Positions 1 to 5,308 of a stretch of DNA of 5,308 nt are shown here, piece after piece (position 1 is the stretch's first letter; each line of letters begins with the position of its first letter). A program made the position numbers and the translations under genes. Source of the stretch: an uncultured Roseburia sp. Lineage in GTDB: Bacteria; Bacillota; Clostridia; Lachnospirales; Lachnospiraceae. Under the pieces are notes generated by a model, which saw nothing but the letters and a program-made list of their open reading frames with translations, was not told the DNA's origin and ran no database searches. Where the stretch lies: contig CAMTDY010000185.1 in the NCBI GenBank assembly GCA_947070915.1, positions 1 through 5,308 on the forward strand, written 5' to 3'.

Positions 1-768
1 GTTCTTCTCCGTCGCTTTCAGAAGTATGTCATTTGACACCCCTTCCAGCATATTGCCGCCATGTATCCCAAAAAACCAAAGGACACTGGACAAGAACACA
101 AAACACAGACCCCGCCAAAGGTCGCCTTTGATATAGGTGAACATTCCGTTCAGCATCTGGATAAGCAGCTCATACACGCTGGAAACATCAAACACCCGCA
201 GTATCACCATATTGACAACTACAAAAATTGCAATTGTTATCGCTGCCGGGAATATCGTCTGAAGCGCCATTCCCAGCCGTACATCGGCACCGTCTGTCAG
301 CAATGTCTTATGGTGAATGCGCTGAAACATGCTAATAAACAGACGAGAGGCTATACATGCTGACACGATCGCTGTAAACATTCCCTTTGCCCCAAAGACA
401 TCCATCGTAACATCTGGCACACCGGACAGAACAAAAAAGCCGCTCAAAGACAACAGTAATGTAACATGCCCAAAATTTCTTTCCCGCCGGACATAGAGAT
501 TTCCATAATGATACCCCACCGTAGCTGCTGTGTAGATCGACAGCATCCCGAAGGTTGTATTGTAGATCCCTTCAAAAATATGTAATAATGCCCCACCGTT
601 CCAAGTTGAAATCAAATGCTGGTATCCATCGATCGGTATCGATGCAACAACTAAAAAAAATGATCCGATCATCAAAATAGGTATCATTGTGATGAGGCTG
701 AAACGGATTGACTGGACGACTACCAAATCCTGTATCCTGGAAAACAATCTACCAATTTTATTTTTCAT
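1..768 (-). CDS. PTS EIIC-like membrane protein, N-terminal 256 residues (3' end cut by window edge)
   Basis: Reading the minus strand from ATG at 768-766 gives 256 codons without a stop up to base 1, so the gene continues outside the window. The start is supported by AGGGGGG (780-774), 5 nt upstream. The protein begins MKNKIGRLFSRIQDLVVVQ and has hydrophobic segments near residues 22-46, 66-86, 102-118, 128-146, 168-192 and 218-236. The stretch around 29-46 (MIPILMIGSFFLVVASIP) and the WFFGIHGGN motif at 231-239 resemble the lactose/cellobiose family of PTS sugar permease EIIC subunits. A true EIIC carries sugar across the membrane while EIIB phosphorylates it. No EIIA or EIIB gene is visible beside it, and the stretch before the sixth segment (about 158-172) lacks the usual VP motif. 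In Clostridia similar EIIC domains also form the sensor part of EAL or GGDEF proteins, so a cyclic-di-GMP fusion is a real alternative. The family call is fairly sure; the role is open. Confidence 0.8.
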   Translation of the reverse strand, partial: MKNKIGRLFSRIQDLVVVQSIRFSLITMIPILMIGSFFLVVASIPIDGYQHLISTWNGGALLHIFEGIYNTTFGMLSIYTAATVGYHYGNLYVRRERNFGHVTLLLSLSGFFVLSGVPDVTMDVFGAKGMFTAIVSACIASRLFISMFQRIHHKTLLTDGADVRLGMALQTIFPAAITIAIFVVVNMVILRVFDVSSVYELLIQMLNGMFTYIKGDLWRGLCFVFLSSVLWFFGIHGGNMLEGVSNDILLKATEKN

Positions 769-814
769 AAGTACCCCCCTGTTTATATCCTTTATCCCCC
801 AACTTTTGTTAAAA

Positions 815-855
815 AACCCCTGACCCTATGTTAAATTTTACCATAAAAAGGGGTT
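815..855. repeat. Nested inverted repeats, possible operator over the EIIC-gene promoter
   Basis: Bases 827-845 (TATGTTAAATTTTACCATA) form a near-perfect palindrome centred on 836, with 8 of 9 base pairs matching; the only mismatch is 831/841. It covers the whole -10 box of the minus-strand promoter. An outer pair of arms, AACCCCT (815-821) and AGGGGTT (849-855), is perfect over 7 bp and centred on 835, almost the same axis. The loop of the outer pair is too long and the tail too weak for a convincing terminator. A repressor site is an inference; no regulator gene is visible in the window. Confidence 0.35.
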
Positions 856-863
856 AAAGTAAA
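835..863 (-). promoter_or_regulatory. Sigma-A-type promoter for the minus-strand EIIC-like gene
   Basis: On the minus strand, TTTACT (863-858, 4 of 6 matches to TTGACA) lies 17 nt before TAAAAT (840-835, 5 of 6 matches to TATAAT). A TGG just upstream of the -10 box makes it an extended -10. Transcription would start near 828, giving a leader of about 60 nt before the ATG at 768. Called by eye. Confidence 0.6.
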
Positions 864-915
864 TGCTGATTTTACGGATGTGGGTCAGTGTGCTCCTTCA
901 TTGACTTTTTCCCTC

Positions 916-924
916 TGATATGAT
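916..924 (+). promoter_or_regulatory. Extended -10 promoter for the trkA-trkH operon
   Basis: TGATATGAT is a TGn extended -10 followed by TATGAT (919-924, 5 of 6 matches). The best -35 at normal spacing is weak (TTCATT, 897-902, 16 nt away). The more obvious TTGACT at 901-906 is only 12 nt from the -10, too close to be used with it. Transcription would start near 931, giving a leader of about 54 nt, which is too short for a ydaO-type cyclic-di-AMP riboswitch. Confidence 0.5.
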
Positions 925-984
925 ACCTTATTCAATAGAAACACACACTACTTTTCATGAGGATAAGAGGAGAATCAAAAGAAA

Positions 985-2352
985 ATGAAGATCATCATTG
1001 TGGGCTGCGGTAAAGTCGGCAAAACGCTGGCGGAGGAGCTGAACAAAGAAGATAATGAGGTGACAGTGATCGACCGCCGTTATGCAGAGGTAGAGTCGCT
1101 GTCAAATAAATTTGATGTGATGGGAGTTGTGGGAAACGGAGCCAGTTATAAGACACAGATGGAAGCGGGCATTGAGAAGGCAGATATGCTGATCGCAGTA
1201 ACGGGATCGGATGAGTTGAATCTGTTGTGCTGTCTGATCGCGAAGCGGGCGGGGAACTGCCAGACCATCGCGCGGGTAAGGAATCCGGAGTACAGCGAGG
1301 AGATCGGGTTTGTGAAGGGAGCGCTGGGGCTGGCGATGACTATCAACCCGGAGTTTGCGGCGGCGCAGGAGATTGCGAGGGTGCTGCGTTTCCCATCAGC
1401 GATCAAGATCGATACCTTTGCCAAGGGACGGGTGGAGATGCTGAAGTTCCGTGTACCGGGAGAATCCCGCCTGAACGGTATGCTGGTCATGAATATTGCA
1501 CCGAAGCTGGGGGCGGATGTGCTGGTATGTGCTGTGGAGAGGGATGGTGAGATCTTTATTCCCAAGGGAGATTTCCGGCTGCAGGAGAAAGATGTGGTAT
1601 CCATTATCGCCGGGCCGAAGAAGGCCAGCGATTTCTTTAAGAAGATCGGGATTGAGACACACCAGGTGAAGGATACAATGATCGTAGGGGGAGGAGATAC
1701 CGGGTATTATCTTGCCAAACTACTCCAGCCTATGGGCATCAGCATCAAATTGATCGAGCAGAACGAGGAGCGGTGCAACCTGCTTTCGGAACTGCTGCCA
1801 AAGGCACAGATCATTCACGCCGACGGCTCGGAACAGATCGTGTTGATCGAAGAGGGAGTGGGGCAGGCGGAGGCTTTTGTGGCGCTGACCAATATCGATG
1901 AAGAAAATGTTATGCTCTCACTCTTTGCCAGGAGCCAGACTTCTGGGAAGATTGCGACAAAGATAAACCGGATGGATTTTGACCGTGTGATCAAGGAGCT
2001 GGATCTGGATACTACCGTATATCCGAAGAAGATCACGGCACAGTATATCCTTCAGTTTGTGCGGGCGATGAAAAATTCCATCGGCTGCAATGTGGAGACG
2101 ATGTACCGGATTCTGGATGATAAAGCGGAGGCTCTGGAATTTGTAGTGAAAGAAAGTTCAGAACTCCCGGGAATTCCCCTGGAGAAACTTAAAATTAAGG
2201 AAAATACACTGGTGGCATGTATTATACGTGGACGACAGATCATTATTCCGAGAGGAAAGGATGAAATGAGGGTGGGAGACTCGGTGGTGGTGGTGACCAC
2301 GACGCTGGGACTGAAAGATATCCGGGATGTGATCAGTGTGGGAAAGCAGTAA
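985..2352 (+). CDS. trkA: Trk potassium uptake system, NAD-binding regulatory subunit TrkA
   Basis: A full-length 455-residue TrkA, the cytosolic protein that forms a ring under the TrkH channel and gates K+ uptake in response to bound nucleotides. It has the classic tandem layout of two TrkA_N/TrkA_C (RCK) units. The first Rossmann fold starts at residue 2, with GCGKVG (G7, G9, G12) and the acidic residue D30 at the end of strand 2. Its C-terminal lobe spans about 135-220. The second Rossmann fold has GGGDTG (G235, G237, G240) and E258, followed by a second lobe at about 370-455. Both nucleotide motifs look intact. The start is chosen because the Rossmann strand begins directly at the Met; AGAGGAG (966-972) lies 12 nt upstream, slightly far. 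trkH follows after 15 nt, so the two are surely co-transcribed. RCK_C domains of some Gram-positive K+ transporters bind cyclic-di-AMP; whether this one does cannot be seen. Confidence 0.96.
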   Translation: MKIIIVGCGKVGKTLAEELNKEDNEVTVIDRRYAEVESLSNKFDVMGVVGNGASYKTQMEAGIEKADMLIAVTGSDELNLLCCLIAKRAGNCQTIARVRNPEYSEEIGFVKGALGLAMTINPEFAAAQEIARVLRFPSAIKIDTFAKGRVEMLKFRVPGESRLNGMLVMNIAPKLGADVLVCAVERDGEIFIPKGDFRLQEKDVVSIIAGPKKASDFFKKIGIETHQVKDTMIVGGGDTGYYLAKLLQPMGISIKLIEQNEERCNLLSELLPKAQIIHADGSEQIVLIEEGVGQAEAFVALTNIDEENVMLSLFARSQTSGKIATKINRMDFDRVIKELDLDTTVYPKKITAQYILQFVRAMKNSIGCNVETMYRILDDKAEALEFVVKESSELPGIPLEKLKIKENTLVACIIRGRQIIIPRGKDEMRVGDSVVVVTTTLGLKDIRDVISVGKQ

Positions 2353-2371
2353 AGGAGTTGGCATGAGATGA
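2351..2371 (+). promoter_or_regulatory. trkH ribosome binding site with an overlapping two-codon mini-ORF
   Basis: AAAGGAG (2351-2357) overlaps the trkA stop codon and serves trkH at 2368, with a spacing of 10 nt. Between them an ATG at 2363 has a closer, near-ideal 5-nt spacing, but it opens only ATG-AGA-TGA, whose stop (2369-2371) overlaps the trkH ATG as ATGA. Ribosomes could start at either ATG. The alignment of TrkH with its family supports 2368 as the real start. Confidence 0.5.
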
Positions 2372-3807
2372 ATATTCGGATCGTTATATATTTTCTTGGC
2401 TGGCTTCTTGACTTTGAGGGAGCATTTTTACTACTGCCCTGTTTTGTCGGGTTAATTTATCAGGAAGGGGATGCTCTTTATTTTGCATTGTCTTCTCTGA
2501 TCTGCCTTGTGCTGGGATTTGTCATCACCCGGTTCCGGCCTAAAGACAAATCTTTGTATGCTAGGGAAGGGTTTGTGATCGTGGCGCTCAGCTGGTTTTT
2601 GCTCAGTCTGTTCGGGGCGCTGCCTTTTGTGATGTCCGGAGCCATCCCTTCCTTTGTGGATGCGGTGTTTGAGACGGCTTCCGGTTTTACGACTACGGGG
2701 GCTACGATCCTGGCGGATGTGGGAGCGATGTCCAAGGCAGTTAACTTCTGGCGGACCTTTACCCACTGGATCGGCGGTATGGGTGTCCTGGTATTTATGA
2801 TGGCGGTAGTCCCTCTGGCGGACGGGCGCAATATGTATCTGATGAAAGCGGAGAGTCCGGGTCCCACCGTGGGGAAACTGGTTCCCCGGATCAAGTCTAC
2901 GGCAAAAATTTTATATGGAATGTACATCGCCCTGTCGGTGGTTGAATTTATATTTCTGCTGGCGGGAAAAATGAGTGTCTACGATGCCATGACCACCACA
3001 TTTGGAACCGCTGGTACCGGTGGTTTTGGTATTTACAGTGACAGCATCGCGGGATTTTCTTCTTATATCCAGATCGTGGTCACTATATTTATGATTGCTT
3101 TTGGTGTGAATTTTACCTTTTATTATCTGGTTGTCATTGGGCGACGCTGGAAAGATGCCCTGCGTATGACGGAGGTCAGGGTATATATTCTGATCATTCT
3201 GGTGGCAGCAGCTGCGATCAGTTTTAACATACGTCATATATATGGAAGCATTTTTGAAACAGTAAAGCATTCGGCGTTTCAGGTGGCATCCATCATTACG
3301 ACGACGGGATTTTCCACTGTGGATTTTAACCGGTGGCCGGAGTTTTCCAAGACCATTCTGCTTATGCTGATGTTTGTCGGCGCCTGTGCCGGAAGCACCG
3401 GCGGAGGAATGAAGGTGTCCCGCATGATCATATGGCTGAAGACATTTTTCAAAGAGCTGAAGGTCATGATACATCCCCGGAATATTTATAAAGTTTCAGT
3501 GGATGGCAGGAAGGTGGAACATGAGGTGATCCGTTCGGTAAATGTATTTTTGGTGGCTTACATTCTTACTTATGCGGTTTCTGTTTTGCTGGTGAGTATC
3601 GATGGATTCGATTTTACCACCAATTTTTCCGGTGTGTCCGCCACTATAAATAATGTGGGACCGGGATTTAATGCAGTGGGACCGATGGAGAATTTTTCGA
3701 TCTTTTCGCCATTTTCTAAATGTGTCCTGATTTTTGATATGATCGCAGGAAGGCTGGAACTTTTCCCAATCCTGCTGCTGTTTTCAAGAGCCACATGGAA
3801 AAAATAA
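2368..3807 (+). CDS. trkH: Trk/Ktr-type potassium transporter, membrane subunit TrkH
   Basis: A 479-residue, very hydrophobic K+ translocating subunit of the TrkH/KtrB superfamily, full length for TrkH. The four membrane-pore-membrane repeats are all present. Selectivity-filter segments can be seen at residues 108-113 (TTTGAT, G111), 213-220 (GTAGTGGF, G218 or G219), 311-317 (TTTGFST, G314) and 428-434 (NNVGPGF, G431). The gating loop of the third repeat is the small-residue-rich ACAGSTGGG at 339-347, followed by the usual basic segment KVSR. The conserved arginine of the last helix lies in AGRLELFP (R462). The two extra N-terminal helices (about 5-54) favour TrkH over the shorter KtrB. The gene lies 15 nt behind trkA, its cytosolic partner, which confirms the system. 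I see no terminator directly after it, so some read-through into the next gene is possible. Confidence 0.95.
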   Translation: MNIRIVIYFLGWLLDFEGAFLLLPCFVGLIYQEGDALYFALSSLICLVLGFVITRFRPKDKSLYAREGFVIVALSWFLLSLFGALPFVMSGAIPSFVDAVFETASGFTTTGATILADVGAMSKAVNFWRTFTHWIGGMGVLVFMMAVVPLADGRNMYLMKAESPGPTVGKLVPRIKSTAKILYGMYIALSVVEFIFLLAGKMSVYDAMTTTFGTAGTGGFGIYSDSIAGFSSYIQIVVTIFMIAFGVNFTFYYLVVIGRRWKDALRMTEVRVYILIILVAAAAISFNIRHIYGSIFETVKHSAFQVASIITTTGFSTVDFNRWPEFSKTILLMLMFVGACAGSTGGGMKVSRMIIWLKTFFKELKVMIHPRNIYKVSVDGRKVEHEVIRSVNVFLVAYILTYAVSVLLVSIDGFDFTTNFSGVSATINNVGPGFNAVGPMENFSIFSPFSKCVLIFDMIAGRLELFPILLLFSRATWKK

Positions 3808-3836
3808 AGAGAGTTAAAATAACCATGAAATGAGTG

Positions 3837-3863
3837 TTGACCTGACCCTCAAAATGTTATAAT
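3837..3863 (+). promoter_or_regulatory. Sigma-A-type promoter for the deacetylase gene
   Basis: TTGACC (3837-3842, 5 of 6) and a perfect TATAAT (3858-3863), preceded by TGT as an extended -10. The spacing is 15 nt, shorter than the usual 17, but the perfect extended -10 compensates. Transcription would start near 3870, leaving a leader of about 43 nt. A CTGACCCT sequence fills the spacer (3842-3849) and recurs in the other intergenic region. Confidence 0.65.
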
Positions 3864-3894
3864 ATGAATACAAGTCACGTTGTTTCAAAATTAT

Positions 3895-3915
3895 AAGGAG
3901 GTCATGTTACTCATG
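3895..3915 (+). promoter_or_regulatory. Ribosome binding site that decides the start of the deacetylase gene
   Basis: AAGGAGG (3895-3901) is a perfect Shine-Dalgarno match. Three in-frame starts compete. TTG at 3880 lies upstream of this site and cannot use it. ATG at 3904 is only 2 nt away, too close. ATG at 3913 is 11 nt away and directly opens a standard signal peptide (MKKMVKG followed by a hydrophobic core), so 3913 is preferred. Confidence 0.7.
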
Positions 3916-5115
3916 AAGAAAATGGTGAAAGGCTTGAGCCTGGTTCTGGTATGTGCTCTTGTAGCAGGGATCACAGTACCGGTATCCGCGGCGAAGAAAA
4001 TGAAGTTAAACAGTAAAAAGATTACGTTAAAGGTGGGACAGAAGAAAAAATTGGAAGTGAAGAATGCCGCTAAAAAAGTGAAATGGTCAGTTAAGAGCGG
4101 GAAAAAGTACATATCACTTTCTGGTAAAAAGAAAACCAGTGTAGTAGTAAAGGCCAAAAAACAGGGAAAAGCAGCTGTGTTGGCAAAGATAGGGAAGAAA
4201 AAGTTTACTTGCCAGGTTACTGTTAAAAAAGCAGACGACAAGAAACCGAATGTGCCTACGACGGCGCCGACAGCTGCGGTGACGCCAGCAGTGCCGACAC
4301 CGACGCCTGCCAGTACGGTAACGCCTGTACCTTCAGCGTCTCCAGCGGCTACCCCGGAAGTTACCCCTGAGGTTACAGAAGAGCCCCTTGAACCAGGTGA
4401 ATTCCGTTATGAAGGTCTGGACCGTGCATGGATCGAGGAAAATATTGATCCCTCCAAACCGGTCGTGGCGATGACGTTTGATGATGGTCCTGGCAACAAT
4501 GGAAGTACTTTTGTGGATTATGGTTTGAGGATTCAGCAGGCCCTTAAGGATGTGGGAGCCCACGCGACATTTTTCTATATCGGCGGCAATATCGTGAAGA
4601 GCGAAGAGTGCAGGCAGGAAGTTAAGCAGGCGCTGGACTGGGGATTCGAGATCGCGAACCACTCCTATGATTATGCTAGTCTGGCTACTAAAGTAGATGA
4701 AAATAAAGGAATCACTGCAGAAAAGATTAAAGAACAGATCAAAGAAAAACTTGAAAAGACCGACGCTATTCTTAAAGAGATGAGTGGGTATTCCAGTTTC
4801 CTGTTCCGGGCGCCGAATGTAGAGTATAGCGATTTGATGTTTGAAGTGATCGATGCTCCGATTATTGACGTGTCGAACTGGAGCCACGATTATAAGCCAG
4901 AAGTAACAAAAGAGCAGATTGTGGCGAATGTGAAAAAGGCCAGAGATGGAGATATTATCAATATGCATTCCGCTTATGAGAAGACAGCAGATGCTGTGCC
5001 TGAGATTCTCGCTTATTTTCAGGAGAAGGGAATCCAAGTGGTGTCTGTATCTGAACTTTTTGCTATCCGTGGCAAGAAGCTGATGAAAGGCGAAAAAATT
5101 TCAAGATGTGACTAA
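3913..5115 (+). CDS. Secreted Ig-like domain protein with C-terminal polysaccharide deacetylase (NodB/CE4) domain
   Basis: With the start at 3913 the product has 400 residues. Residues 1-26 or 27 are a Sec signal peptide (MKKMVKG, hydrophobic core 8-22, VSAA cleavage region). Residues 28-106 look like a bacterial Ig-like Big_2 domain and are extremely basic (29 Lys, one acidic residue). Residues 107-163 are a Pro/Thr/Ala/Val linker, turning acidic at its end. Residues 180-385 are a NodB homology domain, the carbohydrate esterase 4 fold that removes N-acetyl groups from peptidoglycan or other GlcNAc polymers. Motif 1 is TFDDGP (188-193; D190 catalytic base, D191 metal ligand). Motif 2 should be H-S/T-x-x-H but reads HSYDY: H250 is present, while the second ligand is Y254. 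Motif 3 is FRAPN (R299), motif 5 is NMH (H352); motif 4 (319-327) departs from the usual form. No LPXTG or membrane anchor is seen. The gene has its own promoter and terminator. Fold and export are well supported; whether the enzyme is active, and on which glycan, is uncertain. Confidence 0.9.
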   Translation: MKKMVKGLSLVLVCALVAGITVPVSAAKKMKLNSKKITLKVGQKKKLEVKNAAKKVKWSVKSGKKYISLSGKKKTSVVVKAKKQGKAAVLAKIGKKKFTCQVTVKKADDKKPNVPTTAPTAAVTPAVPTPTPASTVTPVPSASPAATPEVTPEVTEEPLEPGEFRYEGLDRAWIEENIDPSKPVVAMTFDDGPGNNGSTFVDYGLRIQQALKDVGAHATFFYIGGNIVKSEECRQEVKQALDWGFEIANHSYDYASLATKVDENKGITAEKIKEQIKEKLEKTDAILKEMSGYSSFLFRAPNVEYSDLMFEVIDAPIIDVSNWSHDYKPEVTKEQIVANVKKARDGDIINMHSAYEKTADAVPEILAYFQEKGIQVVSVSELFAIRGKKLMKGEKISRCD

Positions 5116-5163
5116 AAAATCCCCCCATCATATGAAAGTATGTTTCATTTGATGGGGGTTTTT
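5114..5163. terminator. Strong hairpin terminator, probably bidirectional
   Basis: CCCCCATCA (5122-5130) pairs with TGATGGGGG (5150-5158), and ATGAAA (5132-5137) pairs with TTTCAT (5143-5148). One T-T mismatch (5131/5149) separates the two stems, and the loop is GTATG. A run of T follows at 5159-5163, and a run of A (5114-5119) precedes it, which reads as a T-tract on the minus strand. It lies just after the deacetylase stop and 22 nt beyond the stop of the opposing GGDEF gene, so it can end both converging transcripts. Confidence 0.92.
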
Positions 5164-5180
5164 CTTTGTGTCTTTATACT

Positions 5181-5308
5181 TTAAAATTGTTGATAAAAAC
5201 AAAATCCGTTTTTTCCTGTTTTTTTCTTTTGATATAGGGCTTCGTCCGCGCATTTATACAGGTGGTCAAAACTATCTGGTCCGTTGTTTTGTATGGCAAT
5301 GCCTATAC
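5181..5308 (-). CDS. GGDEF-domain (diguanylate cyclase) protein, C-terminal end only
   Basis: On the minus strand, an open frame enters from the right edge and stops with TAA at 5183-5181. The 41 full codons read IGIAIQNNGPDSF, DHLYKCADEALYQKKKTG, then KNGFCFYQQF. This is the typical end of a GGDEF domain: the SIGIA-like strand, the helix with L-Y-x-x-A-D-x-A-L-Y, and the K-x-x-G-K-N turn before the last strand. The two bases at the edge (nGT) fit a Ser before IGIA. GGDEF domains make cyclic-di-GMP from two GTP. The catalytic GG(D/E)EF motif itself lies outside the window, so activity and the N-terminal sensor are unknown. The protein ends directly after this domain, so no EAL domain follows it. 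Confidence 0.85.
   Translation of the reverse strand, partial: IGIAIQNNGPDSFDHLYKCADEALYQKKKTGKNGFCFYQQF

Noticed and set aside
61..363. Plus-strand open frame of 100 codons
   Set aside because: It is antisense to the EIIC-like gene, has no ribosome site, and its composition (many His, Lys, Gln, Tyr) matches no protein style; the minus frame gives a convincing membrane protein.
815..855. The AACCCCT/AGGGGTT inverted repeat as a terminator
   Set aside because: The loop is 27 nt, the arms only 7 bp, and it lies upstream of both divergent genes with no transcript ending there.
901..924. TTGACT (901-906) as the -35 of the trkA promoter
   Set aside because: Only 12 nt separate it from TATGAT, too short for sigma-A; at 17 nt the -10 would be the poor TACCTT (924-929).
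931..984. A cyclic-di-AMP (ydaO) riboswitch before the K+ operon
   Set aside because: Such riboswitches often precede K+ genes, but the leader here is about 54 nt and shows no suitable structure or terminator.
1227..1550. Plus-strand 107-codon frame inside trkA
   Set aside because: Shifted-frame shadow of the GC-rich part of trkA, with no ribosome site and a Gly/Cys/Glu-rich, non-protein-like sequence.
2911..3474. Minus-strand 187-codon frame
   Set aside because: Antisense of trkH, which shows all four selectivity-filter motifs in its own frame.
3880..3912. Upstream TTG and ATG starts (3880, 3904) for the deacetylase gene
   Set aside because: TTG precedes the ribosome site and ATG 3904 is only 2 nt from it; both would also put extra residues before a normal signal peptide.
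4240..4400. The Pro/Thr linker region as a tandem DNA repeat
   Set aside because: The protein is repetitive in style (TP, VTP, PTP) but the codons vary and no regular DNA unit is repeated.
4333..5037. Minus-strand 234-codon frame
   Set aside because: Antisense shadow of the deacetylase, whose signal peptide, NodB motifs, ribosome site and terminator all support the plus strand.

Overview
The window looks like chromosomal DNA from a low-to-mid GC Gram-positive anaerobe of the Clostridia, most likely a Lachnospiraceae-type gut bacterium. This is inferred from the AGGAGG-type ribosome sites, extended -10 promoters, a secreted Ig-like/Pro-Thr-linker/polysaccharide deacetylase protein, and the PTS-EIIC-like and GGDEF genes at the two edges. 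No database search was possible, so the taxonomy is a judgement from protein style.

Layout: (1) 1-768, minus strand, the N-terminal 256 residues of a membrane protein with a lactose/cellobiose-type PTS EIIC fold, cut by the window edge. (2) 769-984, a divergent intergenic region with a promoter for each direction and a near-palindrome over the minus-strand -10 box. (3) 985-3807, a two-gene potassium uptake operon, trkA then trkH, 15 nt apart. (4) 3808-3912, a short gap with a good promoter. (5) 3913-5115, a secreted cell-envelope protein: signal peptide, very lysine-rich Ig-like domain, Pro/Thr linker, NodB-type deacetylase domain in which one expected metal-binding histidine is a tyrosine. 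(6) 5114-5163, a strong, probably bidirectional terminator. (7) 5181-5308, minus strand, the last 41 residues of a GGDEF (diguanylate cyclase) domain, cut by the right edge.

TrkA and TrkH together form a regulated K+ uptake system: TrkH is the membrane pore and TrkA the cytosolic nucleotide-sensing ring. The deacetylase has its own promoter and probably acts in the cell wall, independently of Trk. The edge genes point to cyclic-di-GMP signalling on the right and possibly on the left, since EIIC-like domains in Clostridia also occur as sensory modules of EAL/GGDEF proteins. I see no mobile element, CRISPR array, tRNA, rRNA or recognisable riboswitch. The region is mostly ordinary. The points most worth a second look are the His-to-Tyr change in the deacetylase, the extreme charge of its Ig-like domain, and the shared motif and palindrome in the intergenic regions.
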